NCBI GenBank assembly: GCA_026770585.1 | Contig: MU646585.1 | Coordinates: 476,290 to 488,410 of the forward strand | DNA length: 12,121 bases | Direction of reading: 5' to 3' | Origin: Baffinella frigidus | Lineage: Eukaryota; Cryptophyceae; Cryptomonadales; Baffinellaceae | In this document: positions 1 to 6,218 of the stretch, in pieces | How positions within the stretch are numbered: position 1 is the stretch's first letter | How the letters are laid out: each line of letters starts with the position of its first letter | Notes under the pieces: generated by a model | Told to the model about the DNA's origin: nothing | Database searches by the model: none | Seen by the model: the letters and a program-made list of their open reading frames with translations, nothing else | Translations under genes and position numbers: made by a program

Positions 1-191
1 GGAGACGTTAGGGGCACCTCATAGCGGCGGGCCTTCCTGCCAGCCATCCGTCCGATCTCCCCGAAACCCCGAACCCCTAATCCACAAACCCTTTCGGAGA
101 CGTTGTCAACAAACCCTTTCGGAGACGGTAGGGGCACCTCGACGCGACGGGCCTTGCGGGCCTTCATGCGTTGCATCTCAACAACCAACAT
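1..191 (-). CDS. KARR-rich coding-like module, runs off left edge
   Basis: An open minus-strand frame of 63 codons begins at an ATG at 189-191 and stays open to the window edge. It reads MLVVEMQRMKARKARRVEVP, then a Pro/Ser/Lys stretch, and ends in a second basic motif, RKARRYEVPL. A third DNA copy of the KARR motif lies just upstream (about 205-235) in a shifted frame. The same VVEMQRMKARKARR text recurs at 333-476, so this is a duplicated module. The GAG-GTGCCC at the end of each KARRxEV motif could be a splice donor, in which case the Pro-rich tail would be intronic. The family is not recognised. The strongly basic composition suggests nothing specific about function. Confidence 0.35.
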   Translation of the reverse strand, partial: MLVVEMQRMKARKARRVEVPLPSPKGFVDNVSERVCGLGVRGFGEIGRMAGRKARRYEVPLTS

Positions 192-378
192 GGTGCCAGC
201 GCAACTTCATCGCGGCGGGCCTTCCTGTCAGCCGTCCGTCCCATCGCCCCGAACCCCGAACCCCGAACCCCTAATTAACAAACCCTTTCGGAGACGTGTG
301 GGGTCAACAAACCCTTTCGGAGACGTTTGGGGTCAGCAAACCCTTTCATAGACGTTATCAACAAACCCTTTCGGAGGC
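85..378. repeat. Irregular minisatellite, core CAAACCCTTTCGGAGACG
   Basis: The word CAAACCCTTTCGGAGACG or a one- to three-base variant occurs about six times (near 85, 109, 278, 308, 337 and 362). Spacers are of the type GTTGTCAA or TGTGGGGT. The copies overlap the tails of the KARR modules, so the repeat may sit in introns or be translated as the PKGFVDNV-like tail. Confidence 0.7.
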
Positions 379-476
379 GGTAGGGGCACCTCGTTGCGAC
401 GGGCCTTGCGGGCCTTCATGCGTTGCATCTCAACAACCGCGTCCGGCTTCTCGGCGCGCGCCGCGTCCTGAGCCAT
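333..476 (-). CDS. MAQDAARAEKPD + KARR module, 47 codons
   Basis: A complete minus-strand frame runs from ATG (474-476) to TGA (333-335). It starts MAQDAARAEKPDAVVEMQRM, continues KARKARRNEVPLPPP and ends in the minisatellite-derived tail. The start lies in CCCGGGATGGC, which recurs at three other places in 1090-1485, and the MAxDxAR..KPD text recurs at 1060-1098 and 1224-1319. It joins the two halves (MAxDEAR and KARRxEV) seen separately elsewhere, so it is the fullest copy of this module. A donor could lie at GAG-GTGCCC after KARRNE. The function is unknown. Confidence 0.4.
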   Translation of the reverse strand: MAQDAARAEKPDAVVEMQRMKARKARRNEVPLPPPKGFVDNVYERVC

Positions 477-516
477 CCCGGGGAGCCCCCCTGCCGACCC
501 CAACGAATTGATTTAA

Positions 517-676
517 TAGGGTAACAGCCTGAAAATGGGGTAGTTGCGCCTACGGGATTGCCTAGGACCTGCTACCGTAGGCCGAGACTTTTTGGTCCCA
601 GGATCCCTCGGCCTACGGTAGGAGGTCCTAGGCAATGCCGTATGCCTAACTACCCCATTTTCAGGCCGTTAGCCTA
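517..676. mobile_element. MITE family 1, copy 1 (160 bp)
   Basis: The element is a near-complete foldback. It opens TAGGGTAACAGCCTGAAAAT and closes with the complement of TAGGCTAACGGCCTGAAAAT. The arms run about 70 bp each, through the CCTAGGACC and CTACCGTAGGCCGAG blocks, around a short TTTTTGGTC-type centre. TA is present at both edges, which fits a TA target duplication as in Tc1/mariner-type MITEs. The second copy at 2598-2757 has the same length in the opposite orientation. Similarity between the copies continues a few bases outward (TTAA on one side, a GAxGTTG-like word on the other), so the true ends may lie slightly further out. There is no coding capacity. Confidence 0.88.
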
Positions 677-700
677 CGAAGTTGGGAATGAAACGCGCGC

Positions 701-885
701 GCAGTGCTAGCGAAGAATAAAAGGACATTTTAAAATTTGTGGGGAAATGATCACGTTTCCGTACGGATGTCCGTACGGAAACGTGATCAAATGTTGACTT
801 TGGGCGTGTTTCCTGGGCAATAATCCAATAATTAACTTATGAATCTGTTCGCATGGATAGCCTCGTGTGGGCAGCGCTAGTGAAG
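701..885. repeat. 15-bp direct repeats flanking a 155-bp unit
   Basis: GCAGTGCTAGCGAAG (701-715) and GCAGCGCTAGTGAAG (871-885) match at 13 of 15 positions. They bracket a lower-GC interval that holds the 42-bp hairpin and a GTTGACTTTGGGCG stretch. This could be an old insertion with a long target duplication, or a simple duplication. Confidence 0.45.
748..789. repeat. Perfect 20-bp-stem hairpin with 2-nt loop
   Basis: TGATCACGTTTCCGTACGGA (748-767) is followed by TG and then its exact reverse complement (770-789). No mismatch is present, so the palindrome is either young or maintained. No T-tract follows it, and nothing suggests a transcription terminator. Confidence 0.9.
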
Positions 886-959
886 CACGCAAACACTCGC
901 GCTGCGCGCGCTGGGGGCTGGGTGTTAGAGGTTAGGGGTGAGATTGTCAGTGTTAGGGG

Positions 960-1041
960 TGTAGGGTGTAGGGTGTAGGGTGTAGGGTGTAGGGTGTAGG
1001 GTGTAGGGTGTAGGGTGTAGGGTGTAGGGTGTAGGGTGTAG
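960..1041. repeat. Variant telomere-like array (TGTAGGG)n
   Basis: About 11 to 12 uninterrupted copies of TGTAGGG form a heptamer array that differs by one base from TTTAGGG. It is flanked by degenerate GGTTAGGGG text from 920 to 1055. The homogeneous run suggests local slippage amplification of a single variant unit. Confidence 0.9.
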
Positions 1042-1059
1042 GGGTGAGGGTGTGGGGGT

Positions 1060-1098
1060 CGCGTCCGGCTTCGCGTCGCGCGCCTCGTCCTCAGCCAT
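1060..1098 (-). pseudogene. MAEDEARDAKPDA module fragment
   Basis: From ATG at 1096-1098 in a CCCGGGAATGGC context the minus strand reads MAEDEARDAKPDA and then runs into G/T-rich repeat. It matches the first 13 residues of the modules at 333-476 and 1224-1319. The following VVEM..KARR half is missing. Confidence 0.4.
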
Positions 1099-1223
1099 TC
1101 CCGGGAGACCCCCTGTTGTTGTTTGGGGGTTAGGCTTAGGCTAATTGGTTAATGTTCGGGGAGCCACGACACAGCCGTTGATTGTCAAGTTTTTAGCCAG
1201 TGTAAGTTTTAGCCGGTTGTGGG

Positions 1224-1319
1224 TTAGGGTTCAGGGTTCAGGGGCTGGGTGTTATCAGGGTTGAGCATCTCGGTGACACCGTCCGGCTTCTTCGAGGCGC
1301 GTGCCTCGTCCTTCGCCAT
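1224..1319 (-). pseudogene. MAKDEARASKKPDGVTEM module copy
   Basis: From ATG at 1317-1319 the minus strand reads MAKDEARASKKPDGVTEM. It then enters telomere-like sequence translated as LNPDN..PLNPEP before TAA. The first 18 residues align with the module at 333-476, including the ..TEM / VVEM step. A third, very short repeat of the start (MAKD then stop) lies at about 1346-1357, and a similar CCCGGGGATG start lies near 1480. The series looks like tandemly copied first parts of one exon. Confidence 0.4.
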
Positions 1320-1322
1320 CCC

Positions 1323-1700
1323 GATCGTCTTAGGAGCATGGTTCAGTCCTTCGCCATCCCCGGGAGCCCGTGCGGGGTTGGAGGGTTAGGGCTTGGAGCT
1401 TGGGGTGAGGGGTTAGGGGGTTCGGGACGTGGTGCCAGACGCTGTGCCCATCTTGTTGATGCGCCGCATGAAAGCATCCCCGGGAGACTGATACCGTTTC
1501 GAGTTTGCCTTCGCATTTCAAGGTTCAGAGATGAGCTCAACCCTGAACCCTGAAGCCCTGGGAGCCCTCCGGACGATCCAAACTGGGATCGTCTTAGGAG
1601 CATGGTTCAGAGTGCGAGGACCTAACCCCTTACCCCTAGTGCGAGGACCTAACCCCTAACCCCTTTATGAGCATGGTTCAGAGTGCGAGGACCTAACCCC
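1323..1700. repeat. Direct repeats around GAGCATGGTTCAG
   Basis: A 24-bp word beginning GATCGTCTTAGGAGC is exact at 1323-1346 and 1587-1610. From 1597 the tail expands into GAGCATGGTTCAGAGTGCGAGGACCTAACCCC-type units (near 1597, 1639 for the tail only, and 1671). Between 1380 and 1580 I see only degenerate GGGGTT text and the MLSC/MRRINKM-like start near 1450-1485. Confidence 0.7.
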
Positions 1701-1754
1701 CAACCCCTACACCAAAACCCCCACACCCTACAACCTACAACATACACCCCAAAC

Positions 1755-1907
1755 CTGTTGAGCGAGGCACACTTGCGGCACTTCCCTCGTATCTCCTGAA
1801 CCACTGTCTCGAGGACCCTGGCGCACACGTCCTCGAGGTAATGGTTCAGGAGATTGGTAGGTTGGGCGCCACTTCCCCCGTACCCCCCCCCCCCAAAATC
1901 CTTCTCC
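1755..1907 (-). CDS. KCRKCASLN exon-like module copy (module F3)
   Basis: The minus strand has AG before GGAGAAGG (acceptor at 1908-1909) and an open frame through a Gly-rich stretch. It continues into NHYLEDVCARVLETVVQEI and ends RGKCRKCASLN at GCTCAACAG-GTTTGG (donor at 1753-1754). The last 12 residues align with RAKWRKSASLS of the intact copy at 3946-4059 in the same reading frame and at the same donor position. The middle part (LEDVCARVLETVVQE) looks helical. Its Gly run comes from a C12 homopolymer on the plus strand, so this copy may be unreliable there. Confidence 0.4.
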
Positions 1908-1919
1908 CTGTCACTGGCC

Positions 1920-2190
1920 AAGGTGCAGGTAACCCCTAAACCTTAACTCCTAATCCCTACACCTAAAAGTTGGGTTTAGGACGTGTGGGCGGACCTGTGA
2001 GCTCACGTCTAAACCCTAAAACTCAAACTTTTCAACCCCAAACCTGTGAGCGAGGCACTCTTGCGCCTCTTTCCGCGTATGCCCTCCCAAACCCATTAAC
2101 CCTAAACCCTAAACCGTACACCGTAAACCTAGTACCACCCAACCCACACGCCCTAAACCCCAACAAAGCAATGCCCTGCACGTTAAATCC
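1920..2190. repeat. Degenerate CCCTAAACC-rich spacer with a module-F3 end
   Basis: The interval is mostly ACCCTAAACCC-type words. Within it, 2044-2092 (minus) carries another copy of the F3 module end: GGCGCAAGAGTGCCTCGCTC, then ACAG and GTTTGGGG. It is frameshifted relative to the intact copy. A donor-only remnant (GAGCTCACAG-GTCCGCCCACAC) lies near 1980-2005. Confidence 0.55.
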
Positions 2191-2500
2191 TAAACAACAC
2201 CAACAAAAACAACACCAACAACAACAACACCAAGAACACCAAGAACAAGAACAAGAACCACCACCACCACCACCACCACCACCACCACCACCACCACCAA
2301 CAACAACTACACCAACAACTCCAACTCCAACTCCAACTCCAGCTCCAGCTCCAGCTCCAACCACCACCACCACCACCACCACCACAACGACACCAACACC
2401 AAGAACTACACGAACAAGAACAACAACCACCACTACCACAACCACCACCACAACCAGAACACCGACAGGAACACGAACAGCAACAGCAACACCAGAGACG
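2188..2500. repeat. Trinucleotide-rich tract (CCA/ACA/ACC)
   Basis: The plus strand is a long A/C-rich tract dominated by CAA, CCA and ACC triplets, including an uninterrupted (CCA)n run at about 2258-2299. Translation gives poly-Gln, poly-Pro and poly-Thr on one strand and poly-Val/Gly on the other, in several frames at once. That is expected of a microsatellite and is not evidence of a gene. Confidence 0.9.
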
Positions 2501-2504
2501 AAAC

Positions 2505-2545
2505 CTGAGAGCGAGGCAACTTCTCTGCACTCCCCAGGTTGCGAG
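2505..2545 (-). pseudogene. Module F3 end fragment
   Basis: The minus strand reads GTTGCCTCGCTCTCAG-GTTTCG, an exact copy of the SLS exon end and donor. It is preceded by only a short, diverged GECREVA-like segment. It sits between the microsatellite and the second 160-bp MITE. Confidence 0.4.
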
Positions 2546-2597
2546 CCCCCCAAACAACACCCACGTTATGAGCCCCCCCCCGTACCAAACAACCTCA

Positions 2598-2757
2598 TAG
2601 GCTAACGGCCTGAAAATCGGGTAGTTACGCATACGGCATTGCCTAGGACCTCCTACCGTAGGCCGAGGGATCCTAGGACCAAAACGTCTCGGCCTACGGT
2701 AGGAGGTTCTAGGCAATCCCGTAGGCCTAACAACCCCATTTTCAGGCCGTTACCCTA
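2598..2757. mobile_element. MITE family 1, copy 2 (160 bp, inverted)
   Basis: This has the same length and layout as 517-676 but the opposite orientation: it opens TAGGCTAACGGCCTGAAAAT and closes with the complement of TAGGGTAACGGCC. The differences from copy 1 are scattered single bases, and the central GGATCC(T/C) block is conserved. TA occurs at both edges. The shared outer words (TTAA, AACCTCA/AACTTCG-like) suggest that the mobile unit extends slightly beyond the 160-bp core. Confidence 0.88.
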
Positions 2758-2763
2758 TTAACT

Positions 2764-2966
2764 CTAGCGCCACTAGCCACGCATGCCTCCCTGCAACCCA
2801 CTCGATTTCCCTCTCACCTTCCACCTCTCACCGTGCAAGGTGCAGGTAACCCCAAAATCCTAACTCCCCTACACCATACACCAGAACCCCTAGACCAAAA
2901 CGTTAGGTTTGTGTGTAGACTGACCTATGAGGGAGGCGCCACTTGCCGCGCATGCCCTCCAACAAC
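2764..2966 (-). pseudogene. Two degraded module F3 copies
   Basis: At 2764-2835 the minus strand carries TTGCAGGGAGGCATGCGTGG followed by CTAGTGGCGC, a copy of LREGMRAKWR with stops. At 2935-2966 it carries GGCATGCGCGGCAAGTGGCG then CTCATAG-GTCAGTC, reading LEGMRGKWRLPH up to a conserved donor. The stretch between them holds CCCxAAACC-type words and the GGTAACCCCAAAATCC boundary also seen near 1930. Both copies look non-functional, or at least incomplete. Confidence 0.4.
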
Positions 2967-2999
2967 CCTACACCCTACGAGGCCTGTACCCCAATCTGA

Positions 3000-3392
3000 A
3001 ACACTCTTTACTACACGAAGAAGTCACGGACCGCGACGACATTTGCCCATTTTCTTCGGACCGTTTTAAAGAGGAGATCACGCCCAGGAAGTTCTGCTAA
3101 AAATATTTAGACCCGGGTGAAAAGGCTTTGAGCTAGCCAAGTTCAAATTTGGTCATTTGCCGGTTGTCGGGAAAAGTTGGAACATTCTTCACCACACAAT
3201 CAGCAAGATTTCTGGTACAAAGGTTTTTTTTAGGAGATGCGAAAAGCAATTGTATGGTACGAAACATGCCGCGACCTCATTTTCCTTCCAAACGTCCATT
3301 CCCCGTACATTTTTTTAAAAGGTTGTAAACACACCACTTTAAAAAGAAGGCTGTAAAACTCATTCAAAGGGAACTGTGTAGTAAAGAGTGTT
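3000..3392. repeat. AT-rich island bounded by a 17-bp inverted repeat
   Basis: AACACTCTTTACTACAC (3000-3016) is the exact reverse complement of 3376-3392. A diverged direct copy (GTTGGAACATTCTTCACCACACA) lies at 3175-3197. The enclosed DNA is clearly more A/T-rich than its surroundings and lacks telomere words. I see no gene in it. It could be a poorly conserved insertion. Confidence 0.45.
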
Positions 3393-3502
3393 CCAACTTT
3401 TTCCGATGTTCCACTTTCGGGTACAGGTCTCGTACATCCTACAAAAGGTGTGCGGACAGACCCAACGGCGTATGGGCTGACCTGAAAGAAGTATTGACTG
3501 AT

Positions 3503-3551
3503 CTGAGAGCGAGGTAGACTTGTGCCACTTGACCAGGCCCTCCCTCAACCC
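3503..3551 (-). pseudogene. Module F3 copy, LREGLVKWHKSTSLS
   Basis: The minus strand is open as LREGLVKWHKSTSLS, which aligns with LREGMRAKWRKSASLS of the intact exon with one codon missing. The exon end CTCTCAG is followed by AT instead of GT, so the donor seen in the other copies has been lost by one substitution. Upstream is a GGTGGAGGGTGGAGG simple repeat. Confidence 0.45.
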
Positions 3552-3592
3552 TCCACCCTCCACCCTCCACCCTCAAGGGCGTGTAGACAGAC

Positions 3593-3800
3593 CTGAGAGC
3601 AAGGCGCTCTAGCGCCACTTGGCACACTTATCCGGGGAAACCTATTTTTCTTTAGTTTGATGGCAAGGAAAATTGCTACATAAATGCTTTAATATTACTA
3701 ATAAGAACGAATTGTGTAGTAATTTTCCTTGCCACCAAACTAAAGAAAAATAGGTTTCCCCGGATAAACACACGCCCTCCCGCAAGCCGTCCAATCTCCC
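3593..3800 (-). pseudogene. Module F3 copy split by a 140-bp MITE
   Basis: The minus strand reads ATTGGACGGCTTGCGGGAGG, then GCGTGTGT, then the MITE, then GTGTGCCAAGTGGCGC and on to GCTCTCAG-GTCTG (donor at 3591-3592). Removing the MITE and one GTGT leaves a segment equal in length to the intact exon at 3946-4059 over the junction, differing there only by transitions. The frame of the intact exon meets a TAG in this copy, so it was probably already degenerate or reads in another frame. Confidence 0.6.
3628..3767. mobile_element. MITE family 2 (140 bp, 47-bp inverted termini)
   Basis: Left arm 3628-3674 begins TTATCCGGGGAAACCTAT. Right arm 3721-3767 is its reverse complement with a single mismatch. 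The 46-bp centre is A/T-rich. Flanks ACAC (3624-3627) and ACAC (3768-3771) form a 4-bp target duplication. Alignment with the paralogous uninterrupted exon supports that length. There is no coding capacity, so it is non-autonomous. Confidence 0.88.
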
Positions 3801-3945
3801 TCACAACTTCAAGGGCGCAGGCACCCCCAACCCCTAATCCCAAACCCCACACACCAGAACCCAGAAACCAAAACTTCAGGTTTCGGGCGTGTAGACTGAC
3901 CTGTGAGCTCATAACCTTCCAAACCCTCAACTCCGAGCCCAAAAC

Positions 3946-4059
3946 CTGAGAGCGAGGCGCTCTTGCGCCACTTAGCGCGCATGCCCTCCCGCAAGCCGTC
4001 CAACTGGCCGTAGAACGCCCGGATGTTCGCCTGCTTCTTCTCGACCGATGCCATGTCCG
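3946..4059 (-). CDS. Intact module F3 exon (EKKQANIRAFY...KWRKSASLS)
   Basis: This is a 114-nt minus-strand segment between CGACAG (acceptor AG at 4060-4061) and GT (3944-3945). It is open as DMASVEKKQANIRAFYGQLD then GLREGMRAKWRKSASLS, 37 full codons with 2 nt before and 1 nt after. This symmetric phase would let copies be added without breaking a reading frame. The segment is charged and probably helical. Two neighbours (4138-4226, 4394-4481) share the acceptor context CCCCAA..ACAG, the phase and the KKQ..LRAFY core. At least six fragments to the left share its 3' half and donor. The family is not recognised. It could alternatively start at the ATG of DMAS as an N-terminal exon. Confidence 0.5.
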
Positions 4060-4137
4060 CTGTCGGTTGGGGGATAACTCGTTAATAACTGGTCAAATCG
4101 GGTTGAAAAGGCAGCGTTTGTCCTAAAAAAAAGTGTC

Positions 4138-4226
4138 TTTTCCAAGCATGAACTCTCTGAAAACGTCCATATCCCGGTAGAAGGCCCGCAGCGTCTCCTG
4201 CTTCTTCCCTATCGGTTGCGCGTCGG
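4138..4226 (-). pseudogene. Module F3 copy, GKKQETLRAFYRDMD
   Basis: After CCCCAAAACAG (acceptor at 4227-4228) the minus strand reads, in the same phase as the intact exon, DAQPIGKKQETLRAFYRDMD then VFREFMLGK. It then reaches a T-run with TAG. The KWRKSASLS end and donor are missing. The break comes right after the ATGCTTGGAAA that it shares with the next copy at 4394-4481. Confidence 0.45.
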
Positions 4227-4330
4227 CTGTTTTGGGGTGGGGGTAAGCGTCGTTACGGGCTCTGTTTCGGGGGTACGTCGTTCAACCCGAATCCGGGTTT
4301 GTGAGGTCTTTGACTATGTATAGGCGCCAA

Positions 4331-4383
4331 CCGACGCGGTTTGGGCTTGCAAAGGTGGCCGGGCGCGCCGTAAGTTGTGGTGA
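4331..4383. repeat. Shared linker repeat, copy 1
   Basis: This carries CGACGCGGTTTGGGCTTGC, then an AAAGGTGGCCGGGCGCGCC core and TAAGTTGTGGTGA. Close copies are at 6307-6357 and 6651-6703. Here it directly abuts the truncated end of an F3 module. The other two copies abut hydrophobic F4 modules. Confidence 0.75.
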
Positions 4384-4393
4384 AAGGGCGACA

Positions 4394-4481
4394 TTTCCAA
4401 GCATGGACTCCCGCACATCGTCTATCTCCCAGTAGAAGGCCCGCAGCGTCTCCTGCTTCTTCTCTATCGCCACTACTTCGG
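4394..4481 (-). CDS. Module F3 copy, EKKQETLRAFYWEIDDVRES
   Basis: After AAAACGACAG (acceptor at 4482-4483) the minus strand reads EVVAIEKKQETLRAFYWEID then DVRESMLGN in the phase of the intact exon. The first ATG-type start in frame is not obvious, so an internal exon is more likely. No donor GT stands at the position used by the intact copy. The frame instead continues through the linker repeat at 4331-4383 to a TGA near 4282, which would add a Pro-rich, Arg-rich tail. It may be a terminal exon or a truncated copy. Confidence 0.4.
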
Positions 4482-4574
4482 CTGTCGTTTTGGGGTTTCG
4501 GGTTTATGATTGAGCGCTTTGGGTGTGGGGTGTGGGGTTTAGGGTTTAGGGGTTGGGGCGGTGACATTGTTCAG

Positions 4575-5030
4575 AGTTGAAGGTTTAGGGTTGAGGAGGG
4601 TTTAGGGTTTAGGGTTTAGGGTTTAGGGTTTAGGGTTTAGGGTTTAGGGTTTAGACTTGAGAGTTTAGGGTGTAGAGTTTAGGGTCTAGAGTTTAGGGTT
4701 AAGGGTCTGGGATTGAGGGTTTAGGGTTAAGACTTTATGGTTTGGGGCTTAGGGTTTATGGTTTATGGTTTATGGTTTACGGTTTAGGGTTTGGGGTTCA
4801 CCAGCAGCCGAGGTGTCCTCCCAGACCTCAGGAAGGTCGATCCATTTCCCTGTGAGCAACCTGGTCGGGGGTTTGGGGTTTGGGGTTTGGGGTTTGGGAT
4901 TAGGGGTGTGGGGTGTGGGTTGTGGGGTTGTGGGGTTGTGGGGTTGTGGGATTGTGTGGTTGTGGGGTTGTGGGGTTTGGGGCGTGGGGTTTGAGGTTTA
5001 ATACCAGGGTTCAGGGTTTATGGTGTATGG
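4575..5030. repeat. Interstitial TTTAGGG telomere-type tract
   Basis: About eight perfect TTTAGGG units lie at 4597-4655. They are followed by degenerate forms (TTTAGGGTTAAGG, TTTATGG, TTTGGGG) and a TTGTGGGG run at 4917-4975. A non-repeat patch at 4800-4865 shows no coding family that I know. The perfect core shows that the organism or an ancestor used TTTAGGG telomere sequence. The position is internal, since complex sequence flanks it on both sides. Confidence 0.85.
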
Positions 5031-5036
5031 TTTAGG

Positions 5037-5160
5037 GCGCAGGGTTACGGCTTCATGGTGTATGGTTCCGGGTCCAGGGTTTAGAGCTTGACCCGGAACC
5101 ATACACCAGGGTTTAGACCCTGGAGCTGGATCCATACACCATGAAGCCTCAACCCTGCGC
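5037..5160. repeat. Nested foldback built on ATGGTGTATGG
   Basis: The outer arms 5037-5065 (GCGCAGGGTTACGGCTTCAT...) and 5132-5160 pair with two mismatches. Inside, GGTGTATGGTTCCGGGTC (5057-5074) is the exact complement of 5090-5107, so the same left segment can pair with either of two right partners. A further perfect 11-bp pair (GGAACCAGGAT) lies at 5228-5260. There is no clear target duplication. Confidence 0.75.
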
Positions 5161-5366
5161 ACTAAACCTGAGGGCCTGGGGAAACGGATGAAGAGAAAGC
5201 GAGGTGGGAGCACAGGGTTTACTGCTTGGAACCAGGATCCATACCATGAATCCTGGTTCCCCTACAACCCACACCGCCGACCCCCCACCCCAAACCCCAA
5301 ACCCTCAACCCTAGACCTCACATGGTATCGGATGTGGTATCGGATGTAGGGTTTGGTGTGCGGAAC

Positions 5367-5418
5367 CCGATTGGGAGGATGCTCGCCAAAATGCTGAACG
5401 TGATGCGGGTTCACGGTT
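5367..5418 (-). pseudogene. Module F4 fragment with internal deletion
   Basis: The minus strand has ATGAG then AACCGTGAACCCGC and GCGAGCATCCTCCCAATCGG, followed by GTTCCG at the donor position. Compared with 6100-6200, 27 nt between two CCTC words are missing, which is consistent with slippage deletion. The upstream part is frameshifted, so this copy is probably dead. Confidence 0.5.
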
Positions 5419-5449
5419 CTCATGGTGGTGCAGTGCAGACTAGCAGTGT

Positions 5450-5767
5450 GATAGCACCGACTAATAGTGTTTTGGTGCTGTGTTATAGTGTTGTAGTGCT
5501 GACTAATAGTGTTGTAGTGCTGTCTGATAGTGTTGTAGTGCTGACTAATAGTGTTGTAGTGCTGACTAATAGTGTTGTAGTGCTGACTAATAGTGTTGTA
5601 GTGCTGACTAATAGTGTTGTACCCGGTGGGCGATCGGCCGATGAGGAAGGTGACGGTGTTGAGCATGCTCGCGAAAACATTGCACGTGACGCGGTAACGG
5701 TTCTATTAGTGTTGTAGTGCTGACTAATAGTATTATACCGCTGCCTAATAGTGGTGTAGTGCTGACT
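5450..5767. repeat. 21-bp minisatellite (GTAGTGCTGACTAATAGTGTT)
   Basis: Around eight copies lie in 5450-5621, with more in 5701-5767 and decayed copies at 6028-6095, where GCGCT replaces GTGCT. On the minus strand the array starts exactly at the GTACAACAC donor of the F4 exons. It would therefore be the intron body. The 21-bp length makes it translatable as a NTISQHY-type heptad on that strand, which explains the apparent open frame. Confidence 0.88.
5623..5702 (-). CDS. Module F4 exon copy B (hydrophobic)
   Basis: This 80-nt minus-strand segment lies between TAATAG (AG at 5703-5704) and GT (5621-5622, GTACAACAC). It reads NRYRVTCNVFASMLNTVTFL then IGRSPTG. It enters in phase 0 and leaves two bases over, the same as copy A at 6100-6200. 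The FASxLNxVxFLIG core is hydrophobic and could span a membrane. It is embedded in the 21-bp minisatellite on both sides. Confidence 0.5.
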
Positions 5768-6027
5768 TATCCCTTATGTGCCTGGGTCATCCTGAGATGA
5801 CAAAAGGCTCAAATGTCAACTTTGGCATTTTCTAATTAGGCCGCCTCTTAATGGAAAATTATGAAAAAACCACCAGCTTGTCAGGCTCGCTAAGCTGAAC
5901 AAATTGAGTAATTGGTGCTCAACGACCTGAGAAATTCCGGAAAACCGTCCTCCGCTAAATTGGAATCCCTACACCTGATTCCTGCTAAAAAAAATGATCA
6001 CGTACCTTTTTCGGCAGATAAGGGATA
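5768..6027. mobile_element. MITE family 3, 260 bp, TATCCCTTA ends
   Basis: The ends TATCCCTTATGTGCC and (complement) TATCCCTTATCTGCC form 15-bp inverted termini with one mismatch, and TA stands at both edges. The element interrupts the GCTGAC/AGTGCT minisatellite. The inner sequence is A/T-rich and has no long frame. It includes TGTCAACTTTGGCA and ATGATCACGT, short words also found near 748-800. The same termini recur at 10298-10401. Confidence 0.75.
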
Positions 6028-6099
6028 GTGCTATAGCGCTGACTACTAATATTATAGCGCTGTCTATTAGCATTATAGCGCTGACGAACAGTGCTGTAC

Positions 6100-6200
6100 C
6101 CGATCGGGAGGCCGATGAGGAAGGCGACAGCGTTGAGGATGCTCGCGAAGATGTTGAAGCCGACCTGCACCGAGTCCCCCGTGCGCTGCTCCGCGGACCT
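6100..6200 (-). CDS. Module F4 exon copy A (FASILNAVAFLIGLPIG)
   Basis: This 101-nt minus-strand segment lies between CCGACACAG (AG at 6201-6202) and GT (6098-6099, GTACAGCAC). It is open as RSAEQRTGDSVQVGFNIFAS then ILNAVAFLIGLPIG, 33 codons plus 2 nt. A polar start is followed by roughly 20 hydrophobic residues, enough for one membrane segment. Copy B has the same phases and donor. Copies at 6352-6421 and 6703-6764 share the 5' half. It is the best-preserved member of its group. The family is not recognised. Confidence 0.5.
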
Positions 6201-6218
6201 CTGTGTCGGGGGTATCTC

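Noticed and set aside
1970-2605. 211-codon plus-strand frame rich in Gln, Pro and Thr, and long minus-strand Val/Gly frames opposite it
   Set aside because: It is created by a CCA/ACA microsatellite that is open in several frames on both strands. No flanking coding signal.
4597-4655. True chromosome end
   Set aside because: Complex sequence continues for kilobases on both sides, so the TTTAGGG run is interstitial.
4765-5001. Gly/Val/Trp-rich plus-strand frames
   Set aside because: Direct translation of GGGGTTTGG and TTGTGGGG telomere-like text.
5262-5666. 134-codon minus-strand frame with NTISQHY repeats
   Set aside because: The repeat is the 21-bp minisatellite read in frame. Only the FLIG part belongs to an exon-like module, which ends at a donor.
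5450-5767. CRISPR array
   Set aside because: The 21-bp units are contiguous with no unique spacers and no cas genes nearby.
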